64,000 nucleotides of DNA from Bolinopsis microptera (GCF_026151205.1 NC_087075.1:10958303-11022302); one strand, 5' to 3'. Counted from the stretch's first letter, positions 22,601 through 33,569 are shown. The notes: generated by a model not told the origin, from the sequence alone. Numbers and translations are program-made.

Positions 22601-25600
22601 CAAATTGATTGAGACTGATAATAGATAATGCCAACGTGAAGGCTAACATAATAAAACAATTGAAAACATCAAACCTACACTATATCAAACTATGTTACAG
22701 GATATCAGTACACGGATGAACAATCCGCCGACTCAGATGCCTGCAGCAGTTCGAGTGAAAGTTCAGATGAGTCTATAACAAATATTGAAGCAATTGACGG
22801 GCTCATTATGCCAACTCTTACCATTAGAAAAGGATCAGATCATGTTCCTAATCGATTAGGAATCGATTATAATCGGAGAAAGTCCAACTTCTCTGGAGTG
22901 AGAGATAGACGAACAATGCCCACGGCCTCGGCTGCTGGAAATTGTCGGAGAAAATCATATTTTGTTAAGAATGATCCACCAGGCAGTTTTCTGAAACTTA
23001 CTAAGAATAACGAGGTTTTTAAGCAGCTTGCTGTTTTATTTTCATATAACATTACAGACTCATATCACTACTATCCGCATTATATCCGCATTTATTCTTA
23101 ATGTGCAATCGGCACACGTATATACTGGGTTATTTCGGAGGTTTCTGATATTAGGATAATTGTTGTAGGCTAATAAACGTTAACAATCAGGGATCCACGC
23201 TCTCAGTTGAATCTGAAGAGGACACTAGAGATTACATTTACACTGATTTAGCAGTGTATAATGACCATGAGTGGGCTGCTAAGGAACTCTCTCGTGCTGC
23301 TACTTATATTATTAAAGGAAGTGGTAGAAACTTCAGGATTGAAATGAAGGAGGTGGGTAAATATATTAGTAGAAACTTCAAGCTTGAAATGAAAGATGGT
23401 GGTCAATATATTTGTTTACTGCGTCCAAACATGAAAGTGTTGGCTGATATGATAAAATATCCACTGCCCTTGGTGAATTTTATTGATTTCCAATAATAGA
23501 TGTAAATAATTTTTCAGTTACTTGAACTAAAGCACAAGAACCTCGCTAAACTGTGTGGAGTTGTGTACAATAATAACCTTGCTAACTACATGTTCCTATC
23601 ACAATACTGTAAAAGGGGCTCCCTCAAGGTTGTATTCTCTGTAGTTATGCTATAGATATTCAGTCTCTCAAACCTCAGAATCACTGCCACATGTCAAAAG
23701 ATATGCTTCACCTCCCCACCAGAATCCATATCTACAAATCCAATACTAAGTTTACGTTAGATAACTAATCACCTTAAAAATTATCAGAATGTTCTGGAAG
23801 ACAAGGACTTTATATTCGATCTGGAGATCAAGCTGAGTTTCATCTGTGATATGATACACGGTATGGAATATCTACACAACCACACGAGTATTGGATCCCA
23901 TGGTTACCTCAAGTCTTCAAATGTTGTGGTTACTGGATGTCTCACCGCTAAAATAGCTGACTTTGGAACCTTGTGCAGGTTATTGTGATTGCGTAGGTTT
24001 TTTGAAATGCAATAATATGATGTAATGATAGCAACTGGTAACTGGCGAGTAACAGAGAGAGAGTTGAGGAGGTATTTCATCTGAAATAACACCCCTCAAA
24101 TTCCCGCTAGCTCAGCTAGCGGTAAAAATAACATTTTGTGGCTCCAGGGTAACGGACACAGAAAAGTTGGAGGAGCTTGGTGAAACTTCAGCTAACATCC
24201 ATTCTATGTGGTCAGCCCCGGAGATATTGAGAGAGCAGATTCAGCAATCTGTGTTTGGTAAGATCGTGGTTTAGTTTATTAAGTTTAGGTTTAGTTTAAT
24301 TTAAAATTAGTTGTTATTTGAAATGGTGTCATATTATATTTGTATAACTATGACGACCTGTTGTGGATAGTTTCAGACTAGTGCCATTATTTGTTTGGAT
24401 TTATACGATTATCAAAATACATATAATGGACAATGGTGCTGGCTACACTAAAACTACACAAACGAATATTTTTTAAATAAGTTTCGCACAATGCATAATA
24501 CATTATAATGTATTATTATTACAGTGTATATATATAATACACTGTCTGAAAAGGTAACTTATTTACTTTTAACTGTAGATGATCTTCTCAGGGACCAAGG
24601 AAGGAGATGTTTATAGTTTTGGTATAATATGTCACGAGATATTGGAGTATAGTGGACCTTTCAACACACATGACCATCATGGACTAGATGCACAGGGTAA
24701 GAACTAATAGTTTTAAAATGGTTATTAGTCGAGGAGACGACGTGACCAAGCCGAGGTGAAATGGAATGTCCCACGACGGAGATCGAGACTAGCTTGCAAA
24801 CTTTCGAAAAAGCCGTCAAAGATCATGATTTCAGCTCAGCTAAAATTTACTATATAACTCATTTCTCACACCTAATTTCTCATACCTACCTATTACCAGA
24901 AGTAGTGACTCTAGTAAGAAAGTGTCACTCCAAGTCCCCGTACCGGCCTGCGTACAGCGTGAACCCCAACATGGAAACCAAAGAACGAACAGCTGTCAAC
25001 ATGTCTCTCCAGTGTTGGAGTGAGGACCCGGAGGAGAGGCCTAGTTTTAAGGGTCTACTCCGCGGCAGAGTCCCTGATATTACGAGTATCAGGTCAGTTG
25101 TGTGTGTGAAAGTGAAAGTGAAAGTGAAACTTAAAGCTTGAGGCTCCTTTGAATTATATGTGCAATATGCAATGTTAGAAGTTGTACCTTATGAGATCAA
25201 CAATTTCAACATATTCACCAAACTGGTAATCTTTTTTTGCTCTTATGAGTGGGTCAATCATTTATTTTTAATTGTAGTTGACGAAATGAGAGTCTCCACT
25301 CAGTGTGTTAAAACATAATTCTTAAAGAATTATGTTTTAACACACTGAGTGGAGACTCTCATTTCGTCAACTACAATTAAAAATAAATATTCACCAAACC
25401 CAGGAAATCAGTTGTTGAACATGCCCTGGAAACAGTAAAGAAGTACAGCAAGAAAAAAGAAAAGAAGATCTCGCAGCTGGATTCTGAGTTGAGATCGATA
25501 AGAGGCGATATTGGACGGCTTCGACTGCAGATTCTGCCTTGGTAAAGAACTTTTGTTGTAATAATTACGTAATTAAATAAGATATGTATTATATATATTA

Positions 25601-26983
25601 TCGAGGGCTGTGTGACCATTTAGACCATGTCAATTTAATCAATATATTCATCCATCGATTAACATTGTAGCTTAAAAGTGAAGTAGACCCGATATTTAAG
25701 AAACAATTAATACGAATTGCCTTCTCCCTGACTGCAATCTTCTTCAGGGAAGTAGCTGAGAACATCGAGGAAGGTATTTATCCGGGAGTTGAGTCACTAC
25801 TGTCCTCATCTATAATGTGCATAGAGATTACTGGTTGGTATTTCAACTATTTTAATTATTTAACTATTTTAACTATTTTGACCATTTTAACTAATTTAAC
25901 TATTTTAACTTGACCGTTCATTTATTTATTATCAATTATCTACTTATCTCGATAATATTATATAATGATCTTAAGGAGGATTAGAACTACTAGAATCCGG
26001 TGTATCATCCAGAGATGTTTGGGCGGCACTTCAAGCTATAAGGGACGAGATATATAGCTTTATCAATTACTACCCTGGATTATTTTGTGTGAGTTTCATT
26101 AATGTTCATTGATTTGATGACTAACATGTTATTCCTAGGCAGTTTCTAGCTCTGAACTATAGGATATGGTATCCATGCCAGTTATTTAAAGGTTTTCGAA
26201 TATAAATTCTGCTAAAACAATAAACATTCCTGATCAGTTAAATCAGTTAGATCTAAGTTACTAGCTTTAATTTGTATGAGTTTATATAGTCTGTTGTTCT
26301 GTTGGAAATTAAACTTAGTAAGTGTCTCCCAGACACTAGCAACAGAAAGCCTGTACGTGATAATAGCTAACGGAGATAACCAGTACAGAGATAACGTGAC
26401 GGTAATACTGCGCCAACTCTACAAGGAGCTGGTAATATTTGTTAAGAAGTTGGGGCTGCCTAGGGGGAGGCTGCGGGTCAGAGCTGGCATGGACTCAGGT
26501 GGGAACTTGTTGTCTTAATTATTAGTTAATTAGATAATTAATTATTTATTTAATTAGTTAATTAATTATTTTGTTAATTAGTTAATTAATTATTTAGTTG
26601 ATAAGTAGAGTTATAAATTGTTAGTAAGATACAGGAACTTGCTTGATAAACTACATAACATTCATCAATAATCAATATACTTTTATAAATTATTCTGCCT
26701 TCACACAATCTAAAACTCGTTATCAATCGTCCACATTCCTGAACACAATATCTCAGGGTGCGTGGATACAGGCGTAGTCGGAGACCAGGTTCTTTCTTAC
26801 CAGATTTTTGGACCTGTCTACACGATCGCTGATATGATGCGGAGTAATGCTGATCCAGGGAAATTATTAGTGTCTGAAAACTCTAAAAAGTTGCTTAAAT
26901 CCGATAATTTTAAAGAAACAGGAGCGTATAAATATAGGCATAGTGTGTACTATCAGCCTGGCCAGAATTTGATAGCGTCGTAA
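16634..26983 (+). CDS. Receptor guanylate cyclase-like protein with degenerate cyclase domain (24 exons)
   Basis: Exons 16634-17396, 17669-17772, 18808-19069, 19206-19468, 19630-19723, 20087-20175, 20793-20988, 21220-21349, 21501-21555, 21702-21835, 22063-22160, 22356-22517, 22701-23014, 23191-23352, 23518-23628, 23788-23978, 24148-24257, 24592-24696, 24900-25092, 25404-25541, 25748-25833, 25976-26088, 26333-26498, 26757-26983; 1421 aa, frame kept throughout. Signal peptide 1-20; ANF-receptor-type ligand domain (FAGIVGSTDNA, ISRRLGVPNIVPS); TM ~736-760; Ser-rich juxtamembrane exon; kinase homology domain with ELKHKNL, YCKRGSL, HGYLKSSNVVV (no HRD Asp), KIADFG; coiled coil ~1180-1225; cyclase domain 1226-1421. 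There FSDIVGFT reads CIEITGGL (Asp to Glu1251), ETIGDAYM reads TLATESLY, and NTASRM reads TIADMM, so metal-binding Asp and the Asn/Arg pair are lost. Probably a catalytically dead receptor. Acceptors of exons 10 and 23 were set by phase and are less sure. Confidence 0.8.
17925..18740. repeat. ~34-bp minisatellite in intron 2 of the receptor gene
   Basis: More than 20 copies of CCCAGGATTATCCATTACCC / CTGCTTGTCATTA, with T/C and M variants. It lies immediately before exon 3 and yields spurious open frames of up to 146 codons. Confidence 0.95.
20212..20618. mobile_element. MITE with poly-G/poly-C ends, 8-bp target duplication
   Basis: Flanked by TTATGATC at 20204-20211 and 20619-20626. Ends are (G)nGTAATGACTAC and its inverted form; the interior carries AGTCCCCATTAGTCCCC blocks. 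The paralogous site near 62430 lacks the insert and has a single TTATGATC, so the boundaries are shown directly. Lies in intron 6 of the receptor gene. An 8-bp duplication fits hAT. Confidence 0.85.
25261..25387. repeat. Near-perfect 127-bp palindrome in receptor intron 19
   Basis: Arms of 63 bp, 25261-25323 and 25325-25387, around a single central base (ATTCTTAAAGAAT). The flanks carry a direct repeat ATATTCACCAAAC (25210 and ~25387). Confidence 0.9.
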
Positions 26984-28855
26984 TTCCTTTTATTCAGTAT
27001 TTGAACTTGAAAAATTTTAATTTTAAGTTTTTAAATTTTTTAGTTATATTGTCTGATCTTGTATTGTATTTTTTCATTATAACGTAATTCTTTACCTTGT
27101 TGAAAGTGACCAGATTGTCAATAGATATGTCTCCAACGATATCATGTGTGGAAAGTGGATTGGAACCGACCTGTACCAAACCTTTTTTTAAGTGCGTACC
27201 AAAGAGGTGAGGCCTAATAAGAGACAAGTTAGGGTAGAATTTCATGGTGGTAGTAAAGCAGCAATTATCTCATTTGCATTACAAAAAAACTTGGTTCAGA
27301 AGGTCAAAGGTGATTGATCTGATTGATTGAGAAAAAAGTTTCCAAAAATATGTGGGTTTTTGGAACGCGCGAGAAATAATTAGTATACAAACAAATAAGT
27401 TTTTCATTTACTTTGACATAAAGTTCCGCGCGTGCAGAGCTTCTACAGCAGGGTGTCAGAATTATTGGCGTGTTTGAAATTTTATGTGTATTTTATGATG
27501 AAATCAATATTTTTCGACGAGTCATAACTTTACAGTTTACTTCTGAATATCAGAATTACAAAATTCGTCTGAAATTTTTCAGAACTTTGTGTTGATGTAC
27601 CTCAAAACCCATAATTTAGGCCGTTATTTAAAGGGTCGATTCCATACTTGGTTAGATTTACGAAGGAGTAAGGGATTTGTGTGTAATTTTTTCTGAAACA
27701 TACAGAAAACTATAGATTTTATAAAAGCTCCCTTTCTCCTCTAACTGACGCAATAAAATATAGTTGGAAGGACTCATCCCGGAATTCAGGGGAAGCAGCC
27801 AAAGGCTTCAAGTCCAATAATCCAAATTTGTCTCTTTCGTCGTGATTATCGACGAAATTTAACTTCTTTCAGACTTCGTTTTTAAACTGAACTGTAGTAT
27901 GAAGGATTATCTCTCGAATGATCAAGACTCCATAGGAAACTAACCCTCAGAAGTCAAGTAATGATCGTTTCTAAAAGCTTGGGTAAGCTACAATTTTACG
28001 CAAAATTGTCTACTGTCACAATAATTATGACACCCTGGCCCCTGCTATGCTGTACTAGAGGCTAGCTCTATTAGTTATATTATTTTACTGTTTGTAATTG
28101 TATTGACTAACCTGCCGTGCTTGAATTTTGACGATTAACCCTATGTCATGCGGGGTGATTCGGAATCAGCTTTCGAAAATGCATGGCGATGGAGGACTTG
28201 AAATTGAGGTCCCACTGCCGCGGATTTTATCCGGCTGATGATACTGGAGTGCGGTCAGCCCACTGCCCAGTAGTGCAGATGCACTACTGGGCCTCGCCGA
28301 GTTGCGAAGGATTGACATCGTGAATCAAGGTCAACTCCAGGCAGTATCCAAGAAGCCAGACCACTTGATTCACGATGTCAATCATTCGCAGCTCGACGAG
28401 GCCCAGTTCGATAGTTATAAGGGTTAAGGTTACTGCTTAGAAATAGAGAGTATTCATGTACCTTAAACCCTTATTACTCTATCCGTAATCCTCACCCAAA
28501 ATATGTCTTAGTGGTGGGACTTGTTGGATACTGCCAAAGTTTCAATCATCACTGAATCTATCTATTTTATATTTAATGTGGATAACAATTCAATGAACAA
28601 CATTGTTGGATGATAATTAATCACTCTACACTCGACTGTCACGTGACGAAAACGCCGTGATTTCATTGGTTAACCTGATAACGCGCCGCAGATCTCTATG
28701 AACACAAATTATTCATCGCGCGTGCAGTAAACTCAAATTAAGTCCTTATTTGTTACCGAAATTCAGACTTTCGACAAAACTGTACCATAATAATATGGAT
28801 TGGTCGAAAATCGAGTGTTTTAGCGAATAACTTATAATATATTTTCAATTTTCTC
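26984..28855. other. Intergenic, no gene recognised; hairpin at 28287-28409
   Basis: No supported coding sequence; an 83-codon minus frame at 26994-27245 shows no motif. At 28287-28409, arms of ~45 bp (CCTCGCCGAGTTGCGAAGGA and its inverted form) enclose ~35 bases. Near 28608 is the start of a repeat (GGATGATAATTAATCACTC) that recurs at 51438. Confidence 0.5.
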
Positions 28856-29942
28856 AAGATCTGACCGATAGATTTTCTTTAAACTTTTGAAATAGTTACA
28901 TGGTTATATGGCGGATAATGTGTGAGAGTTTTGGAGAAATTCTATGTGCCAAACTTGAGATATGACTTCAAACACAAGAAAATATCTTCAAATTGGCGGT
29001 TTCTAACGGAAATCAGGCATATATTTCAAGATATGACTGATAGATTTTCTTTAAACTTTCCAGATAATTACATGGCTATATGACGGATAATGTGTACGAG
29101 TTTGGGAGAATTTCTATGTGCCAAACTTGAGATATGACTTCAAACACAAGAAAATATCTCCAAATTGGCGGTTTCTAACGGAACACAGGCATATATTTCG
29201 AGATCTAACTGATAGATTTTCATTAAACTTTCCAGATAGTTACATGGCTATAAGACGGATAATCCGTGCAAGTTTGGGCGAATTTCTATGTGTCAAACTT
29301 GATATATGACTTCAAACACGACAAAACTGTACCATAATATGGATTGTAAAATCCGGATTGGAGTATTATTTATGAGTCGCATTGTTGTAATGTATTCTGG
29401 GTAAAATTATCTTTATCCCGGTTGTTGCGACAAGTAAAAATGCTCTTATTAGGGAAAGGAGATTACTCGACGTTTCAATGTAACTACATCGTATTCATGA
29501 TCTCAAATTATTTGTTATATAGTAGTGTTGAAAGTATTAAAATACTTTCAACACTACTATATAACAAATAATTTGAGATCATGAATACGATGTAGTTACA
29601 TTGAAACGTCGAGTAATCTCCTTTCCCTAATAAGAGCATTTTTACTTGTCGCAACAACCGGTATAAAGATAATTTTACCCAGAATACATAATATGGATTG
29701 GTCGAAAATCGAGTGTTTTAGTGAATAACTTAGAATATATTTTCAATTTTCTCAAGATCTGACCAATAGATTTTCTTTAAACTTTTGAGATAGTTACATG
29801 GTTATATGGCAGATAATATGTGAGAGTTTTGGAGAAATTCTATGTGCCAAACTTGAGATATGACTTCAAACACAAGAAAATATCTCCAAATTGGCGGTCT
29901 CGGCGGAACACAGGAATATATTTCAAGATCTGACTGATAGAT
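28856..29942. repeat. ~173-bp satellite-like repeat units split by a palindrome
   Basis: Units starting AAGATCTGACYGATAGATTT occur at ~28856, 29029, 29201, 29755 and 29927. The first three are in tandem; a ~300-bp palindrome and a partial duplication separate the rest. The last unit runs directly into the RT fragment. Confidence 0.75.
29391..29689. mobile_element. ~299-bp palindromic MITE-like element
   Basis: Arms of ~149 bp, essentially perfect, meeting at AAAGTATTAAAATACTTT near 29540 with no loop. Termini are TGTATTCTGGGTAAAAT and inverted. Flanking TAA on both sides fits a 3-bp target duplication of PIF/Harbinger type, but that is too short to be firm. Confidence 0.7.
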
Positions 29943-30270
29943 TTTGCAGATGACATGGCTGTACTGGATAACAGCGAGGAAGGTCTTCAAGAAACAACTG
30001 ACCTTTTGTGTATGTATGGTGCCCAGGGAGGTCTCAGAATCAATGGTAAAAAGACTGAGGCTATGGTCATTGGTAAAGCAACCTCTCAACGGCCATACAC
30101 GAAAGAAGCCACAGTGAACATCACTGTTGAAGACACGCCAGTGCAGCAAGTTAGTGACTTTACGTACTTAGGTACAATTATCTCCAGCGACGGTACTATC
30201 GACCGTGAGCTGTCAGCTAGGATTCAGAAAGCTTCCGGAGCCTTCAATCAACTGAGTAATATATGGAATA
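29943..30270 (+). pseudogene. LINE reverse transcriptase fragment (FADD box to thumb)
   Basis: Reads FADDMAVLDNSEEGLQ (RT catalytic box, xADD), GLRINGKKTEAM, then FTYLGTIISSDGTIDRE and ARIQKASGAFNQLSNIWN, the usual order after the active site in non-LTR elements. There is no N-terminal RT sequence: the frame emerges from satellite repeat. It is cut at its 3' end by the pogo-like element inserted at 30271. Confidence 0.8.
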
Positions 30271-30582
30271 CCTTAGGTGCAAAAAATTTAATGCCGAAAA
30301 ATTTCAGCTAAACTCAAAACGCGGACGAAATTTTCCGGCATTAAATTTTTCGTCGACGAAATTTTTTAACGACGAAATATTTGGGACGCCTACTTTTTTG
30401 GTATTTTTTGCATCATTAAATTTTGAAAGTTAAAATTGAGTACATACGAATTAATTCAACTTCAGTTAATAATCTAATTTTGAATGATTCATATTTCATA
30501 CAGTATAAGAATTGAAACATTTCATACCAAAATGATCATAATATCGTAATACTAATATCATAACATTTCTCGCCATCTAATT

Positions 30583-32028
30583 CTACATTAAATCCGCGAA
30601 TGGATCCAGTTCACTGACAAAGTTTTCAGAGGCGGCATCGGTTATTCCTGCTTTGGAAAACCCTTTAATTATGTCGTCTTTTCTAGTTGATAGAAAGTTG
30701 TAGGTGTCTATGATCCATTCTGCGTGGAGCTTCTTTATCTTGGAAATCCTTGTATCGACGTCAATGTTGTCCTGATTAATACCAGCAGCTAGCTGTGTAG
30801 TAATACAGGTCGCGTAATACTTCTCATACTGGTCTCTCATGTGGCTCTTTACTAAACCATTAATCGAAACGTCCAATGGTTGAAAAATATGCGTCAAATT
30901 TGGAGGCACCTTTTGGACGATCATATTGAGAGATTCATACAGTGTTAACACTTCCTGAGTCTGCTGCCCCCTGAATACGTCCGATATTATTAGGCTCTTC
31001 TGTTCAGGAGGCAATCCGAGCTCTTGTTTCGTCTTCTCGATATAAGGAGCCAGTATCTTCAATACGTAATCTTTTGAAGTGTTCTCGTTGGACCAGTGGT
31101 TTGGAGTCATAGTCAGATGAAAGCCAGTGGGAAACTGAACCCCTTTCGGCAGACAGCGGTTCGTCTTTCCCTCATAAATAAGTTGAAATGGCAACAACTT
31201 CCCCGAAAGTGTGACCGCAAGATTTCCCGTGATTTGACGCTTGTCTGAACTTCCTGCTATCGGGACTATTGATGATCCCCGCGGAGCCATGGTTCTGCTG
31301 CTGACGCTTACGTACTTAAGCGGTGTTTGATCGTGATTAATGATCAAATCTTCGGGGATTTTATGCTCTTTAACGATTTTATTGATATCACACTGGAAGC
31401 AAAGTTTTACTTCGGATAAGACACCCTCTGGCACAGGAAGTCGGGCTGTTGTGGCTACTCTTTTTACGAGCTTGACTTTCTTCCTCCTCTCATAATGATA
31501 GAGAATTTGCCTAGAGGACTCGTATGCCACTTCGTAATTAGAGTTGGGCTGTAGTTGTTTGAGAACCCCTTTCAAAACACCTCTGATGACACAACCTTTA
31601 ACGATGGCCCCTCGCAACCGCAGGACATCCAAGATCTCTAGCACTTTATCAATTACAGTATCTGGAATGAGCGTTGGACGGCCTCTTTTCTTGGTTTCTA
31701 ATTCATTTACAATCAGGTCTCTCTCAATACTGCTCAGTTTGTCGATCATCAACTTCTTGAAGGTCTGAGCAGTCTGACGGGTTAAGCTGGGATGTTGCTT
31801 CTTAAAGTGCTTCGCTGCGGCAACAGCACCATGTACCCTCGCGTAGTTTCCTATATCTGCTCTATCTTTAGCCGTCCACTTGTTATACTTTCCTTTCTGC
31901 TCAGCTTTCGCTATTTCCTTGTTTACAGCGGCTACGAACTGGGGTGTATTTGCAGGTAAATCATTCGAATCCAGGTTTACAGGGACACCGAAGAAGTGAC
32001 GAATATCGGTTCGTGGCATCGAAGACAT
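30583..32028 (-). CDS. DDE transposase, pogo/Tigger-like (DDE_1 superfamily)
   Basis: 481 aa from the first ATG (32028, MSSMPRTDIRHFFGVP); the frame stays open upstream to 32109 without an ATG. Order: N-terminal HTH-like region with KYNKWTAKDRADIGNY; central helices with KKRGRPTLIP; catalytic core with LIINHDQTPLKYV (first Asp), SLIISDVFRGQ (second Asp) and VPPNLTHIFQPLDVSINGLVK, the usual tail before the third acidic residue. Acts in the nucleus on the element's own ends. Full-length and without internal stops, so recently active or selected. Assignment to pogo/Tc1-mariner rests on the core motifs and TA duplication. Confidence 0.8.
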   Translation of the reverse strand: MSSMPRTDIRHFFGVPVNLDSNDLPANTPQFVAAVNKEIAKAEQKGKYNKWTAKDRADIGNYARVHGAVAAAKHFKKQHPSLTRQTAQTFKKLMIDKLSSIERDLIVNELETKKRGRPTLIPDTVIDKVLEILDVLRLRGAIVKGCVIRGVLKGVLKQLQPNSNYEVAYESSRQILYHYERRKKVKLVKRVATTARLPVPEGVLSEVKLCFQCDINKIVKEHKIPEDLIINHDQTPLKYVSVSSRTMAPRGSSIVPIAGSSDKRQITGNLAVTLSGKLLPFQLIYEGKTNRCLPKGVQFPTGFHLTMTPNHWSNENTSKDYVLKILAPYIEKTKQELGLPPEQKSLIISDVFRGQQTQEVLTLYESLNMIVQKVPPNLTHIFQPLDVSINGLVKSHMRDQYEKYYATCITTQLAAGINQDNIDVDTRISKIKKLHAEWIIDTYNFLSTRKDDIIKGFSKAGITDAASENFVSELDPFADLM

Positions 32029-32400
32029 ACTGCAGCGGTTACAAACTGTGATGTTTCCTGCAACTGCACACCAACGTATACAACAGAACAAGGGTAGAAC
32101 TACACTCAAAGAGAAGGGAGCCCGATTCGATACTTTCTTTTACAATCCAAGATATTTGTGAACGTGATTGAGATACCCGTCTTGATGTTTGAGATCAGGG
32201 ATCATTGCTGAGACTTTTGTCTGCATAAAAAACGCTAAAATTCCAGAGAAAGTGTGAAGCTGCATGATCAAGCTTAATGGCCAGGTTCCAAATAAAAATG
32301 TACGTACAAATGAGACTAATATAAGATTTCTGTAATCTGATTTCTATGCGAGTACTGGCTTCTTCCTAATTAACCGGAGCTCACAATTCCGCCTTTTCAC

Positions 32401-32687
32401 CAGTGGCGTAACGTTGCCTGTTGGCGCCCCCTGCCGAAAAGGCGCCCCCCTGTGGGCGCCCCCTCCCCTTTTGGTGCCCCTCCCTAAAATTGAACAAATT
32501 AGGTGATTTTAAAGAATACGCCGGTAAAATCTCTAAAAAAGTGTGTATCTAGAGCAAAACGCGCAGTTTTGCTAGTACTTTAGTTAAGTTTTCGAAATTG
32601 TCCCACATTCAAACGACGATTTGGCGCCCCCCTAAGACGGCGCCCCCCTGCACAGCGGGGTCAGCAGGGCCTTTCGTTACGCCACTG
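32401..32687. mobile_element. hAT-like MITE with perfect 8-bp target duplication
   Basis: 287 bp from CAGTGGCGTAACG to its inverted end CGTTACGCCACTG. Flanked by CTTTTCAC at 32393-32400 and 32688-32695. Same family as the truncated copies at 2586 and 4956. It sits between the transposase and the HIRAN-like ORF of the pogo-like element. Confidence 0.95.
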
Positions 32688-32703
32688 CTTTTCACACTAG
32701 CAA

Positions 32704-33405
32704 TTGTTTACGTTCAAGTTCGTGTCAGTAGAAGCTGTTTTTAAAACTGTTATAGCCAGTCGTGGCTTTCATGTTTACATGAAATCGACATGGCCGAAGC
32801 CGGATCTTAGCGACAAGCTCAAAGTTCAACTGGATAAAGATAACAATGACGACCCTTTTGCGGTAGCTGTTATTAAGATCAATAACACGAAAGATAAATC
32901 AGCAGCTGGAGAAGTGGTGGGACACCTTCCGAGAGAAATAAGCAGGCATGTTCATTTCTTCATAAAGTTAGGCGGGAAAGTCGATGTCTCTGTTTATGAT
33001 GTTAAATTACATAAAAGTTTGACAGCCTTGAAAGGTCTTGAAATACTACTGAATGCGTCGTTCAGAATCTCTGGGGCGAAAAAATTCGCAGTACTCGAGA
33101 GGCTTAAAGATCACATAGAGAGCAACTATAAAACACCTGTTAGAATTGTTGGAGTAGAAGAGGACGCAGCAAACAACTCTTCGGATAAAGCTGATGAAAT
33201 GGAGGCAGGAGCGAAGGTAGACAGCAATTCTTCCAACAACGCTACAGTATCAGGAGCAGAAGCAGTGAGCAGTTCTTTGGACAAAGCTATTAATGAAGGA
33301 GTAGTCAGAAATTCCCCGGACAAAGTTGATAAGGTTGTCTACTACCAAATTTCTGACGATATAAGTAGCTCCGACTGTTCTGATTTAGAAGTAATTTTTG
33401 ATTAA
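32704..33405 (+). CDS. HIRAN-like domain protein carried by the pogo-like element
   Basis: Open after a stop at 32698-32700; no ATG until 32779, which lies inside the conserved start (RGFHVYMKSTWPKP). Residues ~20-105 resemble the HIRAN-like pattern: FHVY, LDKDNNDDPFAVAV, GEVVGHLPREISR, FFIKLGGKVDVSV. The C-terminal 70 residues are acidic, Ser/Asn-rich and repetitive. HIRAN domains bind DNA 3' ends in HLTF-type proteins; genes of this kind are often found beside transposases. The ORF starts just after the hAT MITE, so a short 5' exon or the true start may have been displaced by that insertion. Confidence 0.65.
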   Translation: MFTFKFVSVEAVFKTVIASRGFHVYMKSTWPKPDLSDKLKVQLDKDNNDDPFAVAVIKINNTKDKSAAGEVVGHLPREISRHVHFFIKLGGKVDVSVYDVKLHKSLTALKGLEILLNASFRISGAKKFAVLERLKDHIESNYKTPVRIVGVEEDAANNSSDKADEMEAGAKVDSNSSNNATVSGAEAVSSSLDKAINEGVVRNSPDKVDKVVYYQISDDISSSDCSDLEVIFD

Positions 33406-33569
33406 TTTATTTTGAAATATATGTTTTATTGGTTTCCTAAATGTCTAAATTTGACAAAAATAGGACGAAATATTTCGCAGACGAAAAGTTTTGTGAGCAA
33501 TTGACGAAATTTTTCGGACGAAATATTTCGGAATAGTTTTTTTCGCGACGAAATTTTTTACACCTAAGG

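Larger units (their letters stand above)
30271..33569. mobile_element. 3.3-kb pogo-like DNA transposon with two divergent ORFs
   Basis: Termini CCTTAGGTGCAAAAAATTT (30271) and, inverted, CCTTAGGTGTAAAAAATTT (33569), flanked by TA at 30269-30270 and 33570-33571. Subterminal regions on both sides carry many GACGAAATTTTTC-type boxes, likely transposase-binding sites. Cargo: DDE transposase (minus) and a HIRAN-like ORF (plus), with a hAT MITE in the divergent promoter region. The element interrupts the RT fragment on its left. Confidence 0.8.

Noticed and set aside
26994-27245. 83-codon minus-strand ORF
   Set aside because: No motif, low-complexity Lys/Asn tail, overlaps the likely 3' UTR of the receptor gene.
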